A DNA stretch of 64,000 nucleotides from an uncultured Pelagibacteraceae bacterium (GTDB lineage: Bacteria > Pseudomonadota > Alphaproteobacteria > Pelagibacterales > Pelagibacteraceae), in assembly GCA_902578525.1 (NCBI GenBank), contig CACHDJ010000001.1, positions 1 to 64,000 of the forward strand, read 5' to 3'. Made by a program: the position numbers and the translations under genes. Positions 33,448 through 42,837 of this stretch are shown here, in pieces (positions within the stretch are counted from its first letter, which is position 1; every line of letters starts with the position of its first letter). The notes under the pieces were generated by a model that was not told the DNA's origin, did not search any database, and worked only from the letters and a program-made list of their open reading frames with translations.

Positions 33448-34631
33448 TAAGCAACTAAAGAAGCTTTATTTAAGTCTTTATTATATAAACTTAAAATTGG
33501 ATTATCTTCAACTTCATATATTTCGTCAGAAAAATATCCATTAAATTTAGTTCTAAAAGTCAATCCGTAAGCACCTAGTTGCCCAAGTTCAATATAATCA
33601 TTCTCTTTTATGTTATTTGGGAGAACAAATGGACCTTTCATATAATCCATACTGTCACATGTTGGACCAAAAAAATCAAAGGCAGTCATTTTTTTTGAAA
33701 TTATTTTATTTGAAGTTTCTTTAATCATTTTTGATGGAAAAACTATGTTTGGTGTTCCAGCATCAAACAAAGTTCCATAAGTACCATCATTAATATATAA
33801 TTTTTGTTTTTTTCTTAAATTTACTCTAACAATAGTTGAACCACTTTCTGCAACTAAAGCTCTTCCAGGCTCACATATGATTTTAGGCATTTTTTTAAGC
33901 TTTAAGTTTTCTAAACTTTTTTTAATTTCTTTGAAATATTCGTTTAAACTTTGAGGGATTAAGTCAGGATAAATTGTTGGAAAACCACCACCAACATTTA
34001 TATAATTAGGCGTAATTTTTGTTTTTTTAATTATATTTCCAATTTCTGTAATTCCTTTTGAATAAGAAATAGGATGCATACATTGAGAGCCCACATGAAA
34101 ACTTAATCCTATTTTATGAGCATATTGTTTTACTAATCTGAATAAACCTATGGCCTCTGAATTTAAAGCTCCAAATTTTTTTGATAAATCAATTTCGGCA
34201 TGTTCATTTGAAACTGCAACTCTGACAAATAATTCTAAATCTTTAGCATTATTGGTATTTTCAATAATTTTTATAAGCTCTTCCTTTGTATCTAAAGAAA
34301 AAGTTTTAATTCCATATTTAAAATAAGCTTCTTTAATACTTTCAGGACTTTTGACTGTATGCATAAAAGAACATTTTGCAGAGGTTGTTAATTGTCTTAT
34401 TCTTTTAATTTCCTCAATAGATGCAACATCAAACTGTTGAATACCACTATCTATTAGTGTCTTTATAATTAAAGGATGAGGATTTGTTTTAACAGCATAC
34501 AAAACATCTCCAGGGAAATTTTTTTGAAAAAACTTTGACGCCTTAGTAACAGAATTTTTTCTGATACAATAAACAGGTTTTTCAGGTTTCAGCTGATTAA
34601 TTAAGTTTTCAACTGATTTAAATTTTTGCAT
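33447..34631 (-). CDS. Ornithine decarboxylase-type PLP enzyme (fold III)
   Basis: Alanine-racemase-fold decarboxylase that most likely forms putrescine from ornithine (some homologues also take lysine). The PLP lysine is Lys48 in YAVKTNPHP, the glycine-rich phosphate loop is in NVGGGFPTIYPDL, and the cross-subunit catalytic Cys is near residue 325 in FGPTCDSMD. I start at the ATG at 34631 because GGAGG lies 8 bases upstream (34644-34640); an in-frame TTG at 34646 would overlap that Shine-Dalgarno. It is the first gene of the three-gene polyamine operon. Confidence 0.88.
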   Translation of the reverse strand: MQKFKSVENLINQLKPEKPVYCIRKNSVTKASKFFQKNFPGDVLYAVKTNPHPLIIKTLIDSGIQQFDVASIEEIKRIRQLTTSAKCSFMHTVKSPESIKEAYFKYGIKTFSLDTKEELIKIIENTNNAKDLELFVRVAVSNEHAEIDLSKKFGALNSEAIGLFRLVKQYAHKIGLSFHVGSQCMHPISYSKGITEIGNIIKKTKITPNYINVGGGFPTIYPDLIPQSLNEYFKEIKKSLENLKLKKMPKIICEPGRALVAESGSTIVRVNLRKKQKLYINDGTYGTLFDAGTPNIVFPSKMIKETSNKIISKKMTAFDFFGPTCDSMDYMKGPFVLPNNIKENDYIELGQLGAYGLTFRTKFNGYFSDEIYEVEDNPILSLYNKDLNKASLVA

Positions 34632-34657
34632 ATTTAATGCCTCCAAAAAAATTTAAC

Positions 34658-34693
34658 AAAAAAAAAGCTTTAAAATCTCATTTAAAACCTTTT
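34658..34693 (-). promoter_or_regulatory. Terminator-like hairpin in the leader of the polyamine operon
   Basis: In the leader, the arms at 34693-34680 and 34676-34663 can pair at 12 of 14 positions around a 3-base GAG loop, and a run of nine U (34666-34658) overlaps and follows the 3' arm. The divergent arrangement means there is no upstream gene to terminate, so an attenuator is possible. The stem is mostly A-U, so it may be chance. Confidence 0.3.
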
Positions 34694-34782
34694 CATAAAA
34701 AGTGCAGTTAAGCCAATAAATAATGGATGTAAAGCAAATAATTACCTATTGAAATTTTGAAATAAATCCACATATTGGATGT

Positions 34783-35346
34783 ATGAAAAATGGCGAAAAT
34801 ATTCAAAACTTAAGTGATTTTCCTAATAAATCCTTACTAATCGTAGATGATGATAATCCCTTTAGAGAAAGATTATCTAGAGCAATGGAAAAGAAAGGTT
34901 TTGATGTTTTACAAGCTGAGAGTGTAAAAAAAGGAATTGATGCCGTAAAGATAAAAAAACCGGGATTTGCTGTAGTAGATTTAAGATTGTTAGATGGCAA
35001 TGGTTTAGAGGTTGTTAAAGAAATTCAAAACTTAAATTCTTCTAGTAGAATTATTATGTTAACAGGTTATGGAAATATACCAACAGCAGTTGCCGCAATT
35101 AAAGAGGGAGCGATTGATTATCTTGCGAAACCTGCAGACGCAGATGATGTTGAAAAAGCGCTATTAGCAGAACCATCAAAAAAAGCAGCTCCTCCTGAAA
35201 ATCCAATGTCAGCTGATAGAGTAAAGTGGGAACATATTCATAGAGTATTCGAATTATGTAACCGAAATGTTTCTGAGACAGCAAGAAGACTTAAAATGCA
35301 TAGAAGAACGCTTCAGAGAATATTATCCAAAAGATCACCTAGATAA
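34783..35346 (+). CDS. regA: Response regulator of the RegA/PrrA/ActR family
   Basis: Global redox response regulator. The receiver domain (residues ~15-130) starts LLIVDDDNPFRERL, has the phosphoacceptor Asp near residue 65 in AVVDLRLLDGNG and the conserved Lys in YLAKPADADD. A short proline-containing linker (APPENPMSADR) leads to a Fis-type helix-turn-helix, SETARRLKMHRRTLQRIL near residues 164-181, almost invariant in this family. The length of 187 residues is typical. No RegB kinase gene is next to it, so it is an orphan in this window. It diverges from the polyamine operon and overlaps bioY by 8 bases at its 3' end. Confidence 0.93.
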   Translation: MKNGENIQNLSDFPNKSLLIVDDDNPFRERLSRAMEKKGFDVLQAESVKKGIDAVKIKKPGFAVVDLRLLDGNGLEVVKEIQNLNSSSRIIMLTGYGNIPTAVAAIKEGAIDYLAKPADADDVEKALLAEPSKKAAPPENPMSADRVKWEHIHRVFELCNRNVSETARRLKMHRRTLQRILSKRSPR

Positions 35347-35890
35347 ATTTTTTAATTTTAATTATTTGCTTAGTTAAAAGAGCCAAAATCATAATTTTAA
35401 AAATTTCAGCTAATAAAAAAGGTTTTGCTCCTAAAGCAAAAATTGGCTTATCCCATCCAATAAGCGTTCCAAGCCAAATTAAACCCAAAATATAGATTGT
35501 AGAAGTTGCGATAATTAATTTAAATAAAATTACAAAAAAATTATCATTAGCTTTTATTTTGGAAGCTAAGTAACAAGCTATTAAAAAACCGATTAAGTAA
35601 CCCATGGTCGGTCCAGTAAAGTAAACTAATCCAACACCTTTTTCTGGAGAATTTGAAAATACAGGAAGTCCTGCAATACCTTCAATTAAATACAGTCCTA
35701 TTGTAGCTAGTGCGATTTTATGCCCTAAACTAATTCCTAAAAATAATACAACAAATGTTTGCATAGTCATAGGAACTGGATAAAAAGGAATTTTGATCTT
35801 AGCTGATATTGTTAGTGCTATCGAACCAAGAATCACAACAACCATAGATTTAATTAGTTTAGCTTGTGTAAGATTTTTTGTTAATTCCAT
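35339..35890 (-). CDS. bioY: Biotin transporter BioY
   Basis: Membrane S-component for biotin uptake, about six helices in 183 residues. The family signatures are IKIPFYPVPMTMQTFVVLFLG near residues 28-50, GLYLIEGIAGLPVF near 62-75 and GPTMGYLIGFLIA near 93. No EcfA/EcfT energising genes lie nearby, so it probably works alone or with shared components. It points toward a need for external biotin. No leader element was recognised in the 114-base gap to polA. Confidence 0.92.
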   Translation of the reverse strand: MELTKNLTQAKLIKSMVVVILGSIALTISAKIKIPFYPVPMTMQTFVVLFLGISLGHKIALATIGLYLIEGIAGLPVFSNSPEKGVGLVYFTGPTMGYLIGFLIACYLASKIKANDNFFVILFKLIIATSTIYILGLIWLGTLIGWDKPIFALGAKPFLLAEIFKIMILALLTKQIIKIKKFI

Positions 35891-36004
35891 TGGGAAATAA
35901 TACTCAAAATATAAAAAATAATCTACCTATAATTGTTATAATAAATGAAAGTAAATTTTTTTATATACAGATTATGTTAGCATTGTAATATTTAATAATA
36001 TTTC

Positions 36005-38779
36005 ATGAATAAAATTCAAAAAACAGATCACTTTTATTTAATTGATGGCTCTGGATATATTTTTAGAGCTTATTATGCTTTACCACCATTGACGAGAAAG
36101 AGTGATGGACTACCAACGGGAGCTGTAAGTGGATTTTGTAATATGTTATTTAAATTGTTAGAAGATTCGAAATCTAATCAAAATTTACAAAAACCAACCC
36201 ATTTTGCTGTAATATTCGACTCAGCAAGAAAAACTTTTAGAAATGAAATCTATAGTGATTACAAAGCTAACAGATCAGAAGCACCAGATGATTTAGCTCC
36301 ACAATTTGAATACATTAGAAAGTCAGTCTTAGCATTTAATTTACCTTCTGTTGAACTGCCTAATTATGAAGCAGACGATTTAATAGCTACTTATGTCGAC
36401 CAAATTTTAAAAAAAGGTGCAAAAGTAACAATTGTTTCATCAGACAAAGATTTGATGCAACTTTATAAAAAAGGGGTACGCATTTTTGATCCTATGAAAA
36501 ATAAATTCATAAGTGATGATGATGTTGTTAAAAAATTTGGCGTAGATGCATCAAAAGTTATTGATGTTCAATCATTAGCAGGGGACAGTAGTGACAATGT
36601 TCCTGGAGTTCCTGGGATAGGGGTTAAAACAGCTGCAGAACTAATAAATAAATATGGTACTTTAGAAAATTTAATTAAATCTGCTCATGAGATTAAGCAA
36701 AACAAAAGAAGAGAAACTTTATTAGAAAATAAAGATAAAGCCTTGATAAGCAAAAAACTTGTAACTTTAGATAACAAATCTCCTGTTAATAGAGAATTAA
36801 ATGAATTTAAATTACAAAATATTAATAAAGAAAAATTATATAAATTTTTAAGAGAAATGGAGTTTAACCGATTGTTAAGCTCTGCAATTTCTGTTTATGG
36901 AGAACCTGAACTAGAAAATAATAGGATAGAAGTTCAAAATTTAGAAAAACAACAAACAATTAATAATAAAAATTATCATTTAATAAGCAGTTTAGATCAA
37001 ATTGATAGATGGATAGAAGAAGCAGAGGAGGTTGGTGAGGTTGCCGTTGATACCGAAACAACTTCATTAGATCCTCACCAAGCTGATTTAGTAGGCATTT
37101 CTCTTTGTTCAAAAATTGGAAAAGCATGTTATATACCTGTCGGTCATAACTCACCCAAATGTATTGACAAAGTTGCAGTAATTAAAAAATTAAAAAAATT
37201 ATTAGAAGATCCTAGTATAAAAAAGATAGGTCAAAATATAAAATTTGATTTTATTGTTTTCTATAATCATGGGATAACTCTTACTTCAATAGAGGATACA
37301 ATGTTGATGTCTTATGTTTTAGATGCAGGAAAAAATAGACATAACATGGATACATTATCTGAAATTCATTTAGGTCATAAAACTATTTCTTTTAAAGAGA
37401 TGGTGGGGACAGGTAAGAAAGAAATTAACTTTAGCGAAGTTGAGCTTGACAAGGCAAAAAACTATGCTGCTGAAGATGCTGATGTTACTTTTAGACTGTA
37501 TAAAAAATTTATTAAAAATTTAAAATCAGAAAAAATGGTAAATATTTATGAAATATTTGAAAAACCATTAATTAAAATTCTTGCATTTATGGAAATTAGT
37601 GGAGTTGAAATTGATAGTAAATTTTTGAAATCACTTTCATCTAAATTTGAAAAAAAAATTCTTAAACTTGAAAAAGAGGTATTTAAAATTTCAAAAAAAG
37701 AGTTCAATATTGCATCGCCAAAGCAATTAGGAGAAATAATTTATAACGATCTTAAAATAGCAGGGTTAAAGAAAACTAAAAAAGGAAGTTTCGCTACAAG
37801 CGCAAGTGTTCTAGAGGATTTAGCATTTAAAGGACATGAGTTCCCAAAATTAATTTTAGACTGGAGACAGGTTTCAAAATTAAAAAATACTTATTCTGAT
37901 GCTTTACCCGAACATATAAATCCAAACACAAAAAGAGTTCATACTTCATTTTTGCTTGCTGCAACAACAACAGGCAGGCTGGCTTCTAGTGATCCTAATT
38001 TACAAAACATTCCGATTAAATCAGAAGATGGAAAAGATATACGAAAAGCCTTTACAGCCAAAAAGGGCCATCTACTAATTTCTGCAGATTATAATCAAAT
38101 TGAGATGAGAATTTTAGCAGATCTAGCAGACGTAAAAGAACTTAAAAAAGCTTTTCAAAATAAGGAGGATATTCATTCATTAACAGCTAGCCAAATATTT
38201 AACATTGATATCAAAAAAGTTAATCAAGACCACAGAAGAAAGGCTAAGGCCATTAATTTTGGAATAATTTATGGGATTTCACAATATGGATTAGCAAAAC
38301 AAATAAATGTTTCTAATTATGAGGCAGAGGAATTTTTAAATTCATATTTTGCAAAATTTCCAGAAATTAAAGTTTATATGGATAATACAATAAAATTTTG
38401 TAGAAAAAGTGGATATGTTAGCAATATATTTGGAAGAAGATCTCATTTTAATGGAATTAACGACAAAAATTTTAACATAAGAAATTTCCAAGAACGTGCT
38501 GCAATTAATGCGCCAATTCAAGGCTCAGCTTCTGAAGTAATGAGATTAGCTATGATAAGATTAGACAAGAAATTATCAGAGCAAAAAATTTCTAATTCAA
38601 AAATGCTCCTACAAATTCATGATGAATTAATTTTTGAAATCCCAAAAAAAGATGAAAAGATGATGATTAAACTAATTGAAAAAGAAATGACCAGTGTAGC
38701 TCAGAGCGATTATCATTCTTTTTCTACCCCTTTAACCGTTGATATAAATAGTGGAGAAAATTGGGGATCACTTCATTAA
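36005..38779 (+). CDS. polA: DNA polymerase I
   Basis: Repair and Okazaki-fragment polymerase with all three domains. 5' nuclease at residues ~8-290 (LIDGSGYIFRAYYALPPL, SDYKANRSEAP, YEADDLIATY, VPGVPGIGVKTAAEL). 3'-5' exonuclease with intact motif I (VAVDTETTSLDP near 350), II (IGQNIKFDF) and III (YAAEDADVT), so proofreading should be active. Polymerase domain with motif A SADYNQIEMRI near 696, the O-helix RRKAKAINFGIIYGIS near 741 and motif C IHDELIFEI near 876. The length of 924 residues is standard. Confidence 0.98.
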   Translation: MNKIQKTDHFYLIDGSGYIFRAYYALPPLTRKSDGLPTGAVSGFCNMLFKLLEDSKSNQNLQKPTHFAVIFDSARKTFRNEIYSDYKANRSEAPDDLAPQFEYIRKSVLAFNLPSVELPNYEADDLIATYVDQILKKGAKVTIVSSDKDLMQLYKKGVRIFDPMKNKFISDDDVVKKFGVDASKVIDVQSLAGDSSDNVPGVPGIGVKTAAELINKYGTLENLIKSAHEIKQNKRRETLLENKDKALISKKLVTLDNKSPVNRELNEFKLQNINKEKLYKFLREMEFNRLLSSAISVYGEPELENNRIEVQNLEKQQTINNKNYHLISSLDQIDRWIEEAEEVGEVAVDTETTSLDPHQADLVGISLCSKIGKACYIPVGHNSPKCIDKVAVIKKLKKLLEDPSIKKIGQNIKFDFIVFYNHGITLTSIEDTMLMSYVLDAGKNRHNMDTLSEIHLGHKTISFKEMVGTGKKEINFSEVELDKAKNYAAEDADVTFRLYKKFIKNLKSEKMVNIYEIFEKPLIKILAFMEISGVEIDSKFLKSLSSKFEKKILKLEKEVFKISKKEFNIASPKQLGEIIYNDLKIAGLKKTKKGSFATSASVLEDLAFKGHEFPKLILDWRQVSKLKNTYSDALPEHINPNTKRVHTSFLLAATTTGRLASSDPNLQNIPIKSEDGKDIRKAFTAKKGHLLISADYNQIEMRILADLADVKELKKAFQNKEDIHSLTASQIFNIDIKKVNQDHRRKAKAINFGIIYGISQYGLAKQINVSNYEAEEFLNSYFAKFPEIKVYMDNTIKFCRKSGYVSNIFGRRSHFNGINDKNFNIRNFQERAAINAPIQGSASEVMRLAMIRLDKKLSEQKISNSKMLLQIHDELIFEIPKKDEKMMIKLIEKEMTSVAQSDYHSFSTPLTVDINSGENWGSLH

Positions 38780-38828
38780 TTTAATTCATTGCCCAAATTA
38801 GAACAATTTAGTATTTTTAATGTAGATC

Positions 38829-39536
38829 ATGCATAAACAAACAATTGCTTTAGTTGATGACGATAGAAATATTCTTACAAGTTTAAGTATTGCTCTAGAA
38901 AAAGAGGGCTTTAAAGTTCAAACTTATATAGATGGAGAAAGTGCGTTAATTGGTTTAACTCGAACGCCCCCTGATCTGGCAGTGATTGATATTAAAATGC
39001 CTAAAATGGATGGAGAAGAATTATTAAAAAAGTTAAGAAAAAAAACTTCTATGCCAGTAATATTCTTAACATCAAAAGATGAAGAGGTTGATGAATTATT
39101 AGGATTAAAACTTGGTGCAGATGATTTTATGAAAAAATCAGGAGGATTTTCTATAAAAGTTTTAGTTGAAAGAATCAGAGTTCAGTTAAGAAAAAAAGAT
39201 GTGGATAACAGTATAGAAGAAAGTAAAAGCATTATTACACATGGCAAATTAAAACTTGATCCATCACAATTAGAATGTGAATGGAACGGGAAACAACTTC
39301 CAGACAAATTAACTACTACTGAGTTTTTAATTGTAAAAGAACTTGCAAAAAGACCAGGTATAATCAAAGAAAGAGCTCAACTAATGGATATTGCTTATAG
39401 AGAAGATACAGATATTGAAGACAGAACAATTGATAGTCATGTTAAAAGAATAAGAAAAAAATTTAAAAAAGTTGATCCTAATTTTTCAGCTATAGAAACC
39501 AGGTATGGAAGTGGATATAGATGGAATGTTAGTTGA
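38829..39536 (+). CDS. chvI: Response regulator ChvI
   Basis: OmpR-type regulator of the ChvG-ChvI envelope/acid-stress system of alphaproteobacteria. The receiver has ALVDDDRNIL and the phosphoacceptor Asp near residue 54 in LAVIDIKMPKMDGEE; the switch lysine lies in DDFMKKSGGFS, a variation on the usual KPF. A winged-helix DNA-binding domain follows (TTTEFLIVKELAKRPG, DRTIDSHVKRIRKKF, GSGYRWNV). The length of 235 residues is normal. It overlaps chvG by 4 bases, indicating coupled synthesis with its kinase. Confidence 0.93.
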   Translation: MHKQTIALVDDDRNILTSLSIALEKEGFKVQTYIDGESALIGLTRTPPDLAVIDIKMPKMDGEELLKKLRKKTSMPVIFLTSKDEEVDELLGLKLGADDFMKKSGGFSIKVLVERIRVQLRKKDVDNSIEESKSIITHGKLKLDPSQLECEWNGKQLPDKLTTTEFLIVKELAKRPGIIKERAQLMDIAYREDTDIEDRTIDSHVKRIRKKFKKVDPNFSAIETRYGSGYRWNVS

Positions 39537-41077
39537 TGATTAATTATCTTTTCAAAAATTTATCAATATTAAAAAAATTTTTATTTATAAATTTTATTTT
39601 TTTTACCATAATAGGTTTGTTTACATTTTTATATCTTAAAAATGTCCAACCAAATTTGATCAAAAAAAAATCATCAAATCATATTGAAATAATCAATAAT
39701 ACCATTGAAAACTTAGATCGATTAGAAATTAAATTTAATGAAGAAGATATTCGAAGGTTTTTATTTTCTACAAGATTTATTTTTCAAAGCCTTGATAGAG
39801 TAATTTTTTTTAACAATGAGCTAAACTTAATTGGGGATACAGACACGCTTGATCTTGATCCAAGATCATTTTCCTCTAGGCTAGATATAGTTGAATTAGA
39901 AATTTTAAATGAAGAAAAAACAAAGGAAATCACTGAAGAAAAAAATATAAATTTAGGAAGTAATTATCTTGTATCTCTAAAAGATATTTTATTTAATTAC
40001 GCTGGATCAAAAAATAATGGGGTTCCATTTACATTTACTCAAGAAGAATTTAATAATTTTAAATTAACAACAATTAAAAATGTTTTTAATAATGATAAAA
40101 ACATTGGTTATATTGCTATCATTGAAAACGCAAATGATGTCAGAGCCGCAATAGACGAGAGAAAAACTTTTATTATTAGAACTGCATTTGCTGTTGGAAT
40201 TGTTATATTAATTTTTTCTTATGTCCTTAATAGATATTTTCTAAAGCCAATACAAAATCTAGTAAATTACACCATTAAGATAAAAAATAAAGATCATAAA
40301 AAAATTAATATTGATAGACTTAAAATAAGAAATGATGAATTAGGTTTACTCTCAAAATCTCTTGATGATATGACTCTCGAACTTCAAAAAAGAATTTCAC
40401 AAGCTGAAAATTTTTCAACTGATCTTGTTCATGAAATTAGAAACCCATTAGCTTCTTTAAAAAGTGCATCAGAAATTCTTAATGATACAAAAGATGTAGA
40501 TCAGAGATTAAAATTGATAAATATTTTAAATCATGATGTTCAAAGAATAGAAAGACTAATCACTGACTATTCACAAATGTTAAAGGATGAAGTTGCCCTA
40601 AGTAAAGAAAATTTTAAAAAAATAGATGTTATTCCAATAATTCAGTCTGTAGTTGATGATTATAATAATATATATCAAGTCAAGCGAGGTATTAAAATTT
40701 CTTTTATAAATGATAAAAATAAAACTTATCTAATTAATGGAATTGAAAATAGAATTGAGCAAATAGTTGCAAATTTGTTAGATAATGCAATTTCTTTTAG
40801 TGAAGATAATAAAAATATTCAGGTTAGAATATCAAAAAATTCTAATAAACAGGTTGTAGTTAATATTCTAGATGAAGGGCAGGGATTCAAAGAAAAAGAC
40901 ACAACAAAAATTTTTAAAAGATTTTATAGTAACAGACCTGATAAATTTGGACAACATTCAGGTTTAGGATTAAATATTGTTAAGAACTTAGTTGAACTTC
41001 ACAAGGCTTCGATAACAGCAACAAATAGAAATGATGAAAAGGGTGCAAATTTAGAAATAATATTTCCAAAATTGTAA
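39533..41077 (+). CDS. chvG: Sensor histidine kinase ChvG
   Basis: Membrane sensor kinase partner of ChvI. Two transmembrane helices (about residues 15-35 and 218-238) flank a periplasmic sensor region of roughly 180 residues. A HAMP segment follows, then the HisKA phosphoacceptor His near residue 300 in DLVHEIRNPLASLKSASE and an ATPase domain with N box LLDNAISFSEDN, G1 DEGQGF, F box FKRFYSNRP and G2 SGLGLNIVK. The length of 514 residues is close to other ChvG proteins. It is followed 43 bases later by ahcY; the hprK and PTS genes that usually lie between are absent. Confidence 0.92.
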   Translation: MMINYLFKNLSILKKFLFINFIFFTIIGLFTFLYLKNVQPNLIKKKSSNHIEIINNTIENLDRLEIKFNEEDIRRFLFSTRFIFQSLDRVIFFNNELNLIGDTDTLDLDPRSFSSRLDIVELEILNEEKTKEITEEKNINLGSNYLVSLKDILFNYAGSKNNGVPFTFTQEEFNNFKLTTIKNVFNNDKNIGYIAIIENANDVRAAIDERKTFIIRTAFAVGIVILIFSYVLNRYFLKPIQNLVNYTIKIKNKDHKKINIDRLKIRNDELGLLSKSLDDMTLELQKRISQAENFSTDLVHEIRNPLASLKSASEILNDTKDVDQRLKLINILNHDVQRIERLITDYSQMLKDEVALSKENFKKIDVIPIIQSVVDDYNNIYQVKRGIKISFINDKNKTYLINGIENRIEQIVANLLDNAISFSEDNKNIQVRISKNSNKQVVVNILDEGQGFKEKDTTKIFKRFYSNRPDKFGQHSGLGLNIVKNLVELHKASITATNRNDEKGANLEIIFPKL

Positions 41078-41120
41078 AGACTTATTGATTTAATAAAATA
41101 TTATTGTTAGAAAACCCGCC

Positions 41121-42407
41121 ATGGATGATTTTAAAGTAAAAGATATTTCTCAAGCAGAATTTGGAAGAAAAGAAATTTCTATTGCAGAAAGTGAAATGCC
41201 GGGGCTAATGGCTTTAAGGGAAGAGTACGGCAGTAAAAAACCATTAAAAGGTGCTAAAATAATTGGTTGTCTTCATATGACAATTCAAACAGCAGTTTTA
41301 ATAGAAACATTAGATTATCTTGGTGCAGATGTTAGATGGTCTTCTTGTAACATATTTTCTACCCAAGATCATGCTGCTGCAGCTATTGCTAAGGCAGGTA
41401 TACCTGTTTACGCTTGGAAAGGCGAAACCGAAGAGGAGTATGTTTGGTGTATTAAGCAAACTATAGTGGGACAAAAAGATTGGAAACCTAATATGCTTCT
41501 AGATGATGGTGGAGATCTTACTGCAATGATGCACAAAGATTACAAGGAATTGCTAAAAGATGTAAAAGGAGTTTCAGAGGAAACAACAACTGGAATTAAA
41601 GCATTAAATAAAATGGAAAAAAATAAAGAGTTATTAATTCCAGCAATTAATGTTAACGACTCAGTTACTAAATCAAAATTTGATAATTTGTATGGATGTA
41701 GGGAAAGTTTAGTTGACGGAATTAGACGGGCAACAGATGTTATGATGTCGGGGAAAGTGGCTATTGTTGCCGGTTTTGGTGACGTTGGAAAAGGAAGCGC
41801 AGCATCATTAAGACAAAGTGGAGCAAGAGTACTAGTTACAGAAGCAGATCCAATTTGTGCATTACAGGCCTCTATGGAAGGCTACGAAGTGGTTTTGATG
41901 GATGAAGCAATTGATAAAGCAGATATAGTAGTAACAGCTACAGGAAACAAAGACATAGTTACTGCAGATCATATGAGGAGAATGAAGGATAGAGCTATTT
42001 TATGTAATATTGGACATTTTGACAATGAAATTCAAGTTGAGGCATTAAAAAATAACAAATGGACTGAAGTGAAGCCACAGGTTCATGAAATAGAATTACC
42101 AAGTGGAAAAAGAATAATATTATTGGCAGAAGGAAGACTAGTAAATTTAGGGTGTGCTACCGGACATCCTAGTTTTGTAATGAGCGCATCTTTCACAAAT
42201 CAGGTAATAGCTCAAATAGAACTTTGGAATAATTCTAAAAATTATGAAAATAAAGTTTATGTACTTCCAAAGCACTTAGACGAAAAAGTTGCTATGCTAC
42301 ATCTTAAAAAAGTTGGAGCTAAATTAACAAAGTTATCAAAAGAGCAAGCGGACTACATTAGTGTTAAAGTAGAGGGCCCATTTAAACCAAATGCTTATCG
42401 CTACTAA
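41121..42407 (+). CDS. ahcY: Adenosylhomocysteinase
   Basis: NAD-dependent hydrolase that splits S-adenosylhomocysteine to adenosine and homocysteine, recycling the product of SAM-dependent methylation. It shows the NAD-binding [14 protein letters not shown] near residue 215, [14 protein letters not shown] near 130, [18 protein letters not shown] near 190, and the C-terminal [13 protein letters not shown], whose Lys-Tyr end closes the NAD pocket of the neighbouring subunit. The 428 residues lack the ~40-residue insert of longer bacterial forms. The last 17 bases overlap tsaE. Confidence 0.97.
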   Translation: MDDFKVKDISQAEFGRKEISIAESEMPGLMALREEYGSKKPLKGAKIIGCLHMTIQTAVLIETLDYLGADVRWSSCNIFSTQDHAAAAIAKAGIPVYAWKGETEEEYVWCIKQTIVGQKDWKPNMLLDDGGDLTAMMHKDYKELLKDVKGVSEETTTGIKALNKMEKNKELLIPAINVNDSVTKSKFDNLYGCRESLVDGIRRATDVMMSGKVAIVAGFGDVGKGSAASLRQSGARVLVTEADPICALQASMEGYEVVLMDEAIDKADIVVTATGNKDIVTADHMRRMKDRAILCNIGHFDNEIQVEALKNNKWTEVKPQVHEIELPSGKRIILLAEGRLVNLGCATGHPSFVMSASFTNQVIAQIELWNNSKNYENKVYVLPKHLDEKVAMLHLKKVGAKLTKLSKEQADYISVKVEGPFKPNAYRY

Positions 42408-42837
42408 AGGTAGTAAAATAAACATATCTTCCAAAAAAAAATTAGAAGAAGTAGCTAAAGAAATTAAAAGCAAAATAAAACCAGGAGATATTCTGTTTCT
42501 CTATGGAGAAATGGGTGTAGGAAAGACTACCTTTGTAAAATACTTGATTAATAATTTTCAACTAGAATATAATGAAAAAATATCTGAAGTAACCAGCCCA
42601 ACATTTAACATTATGAATGAATATAAGATTAAAGATTTAACAATTAAGCATTATGATCTTTATCGATTAAATTCTTCAAAAGAACTGGTTGATTTGAATA
42701 TATTTGAAAAAAATGAAAAATCAATTTTATTAGTGGAGTGGCCTGAGATTATCAAAAAGAAGCCAAATTTATTAATAAAATTATTTTTTGAATATGAAAA
42801 TGAATATCAAGATAGATTTATTAAGATTGTAAATTAA
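42391..42837 (+). CDS. tsaE: tRNA threonylcarbamoyladenosine biosynthesis ATPase TsaE
   Basis: P-loop ATPase that works with TsaD and TsaB in forming t6A37 on ANN-decoding tRNAs. The Walker A motif is [10 protein letters not shown] near residues 36-45, followed by [13 protein letters not shown] and the HYDLYRL motif, both diagnostic of TsaE. The length of 148 residues is typical. The start lies inside the end of ahcY (17-base overlap), and the stop directly abuts amgK. Confidence 0.94.
   Translation: MLIATKGSKINISSKKKLEEVAKEIKSKIKPGDILFLYGEMGVGKTTFVKYLINNFQLEYNEKISEVTSPTFNIMNEYKIKDLTIKHYDLYRLNSSKELVDLNIFEKNEKSILLVEWPEIIKKKPNLLIKLFFEYENEYQDRFIKIVN

Noticed and set aside
34632-34646. TTG start extending the ornithine decarboxylase by 5 residues
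   Set aside because: It overlaps the GGAGG that ideally serves the ATG at 34631.
35891-36004. Regulatory element or small RNA between bioY and polA
   Set aside because: The gap is plain A+T-rich sequence; no convincing -35/-10 pair, hairpin or conserved motif seen.
41078-41120. SAH or SAM riboswitch before ahcY
   Set aside because: Only 43 bases, with no structured G+C-rich segment large enough for an aptamer.
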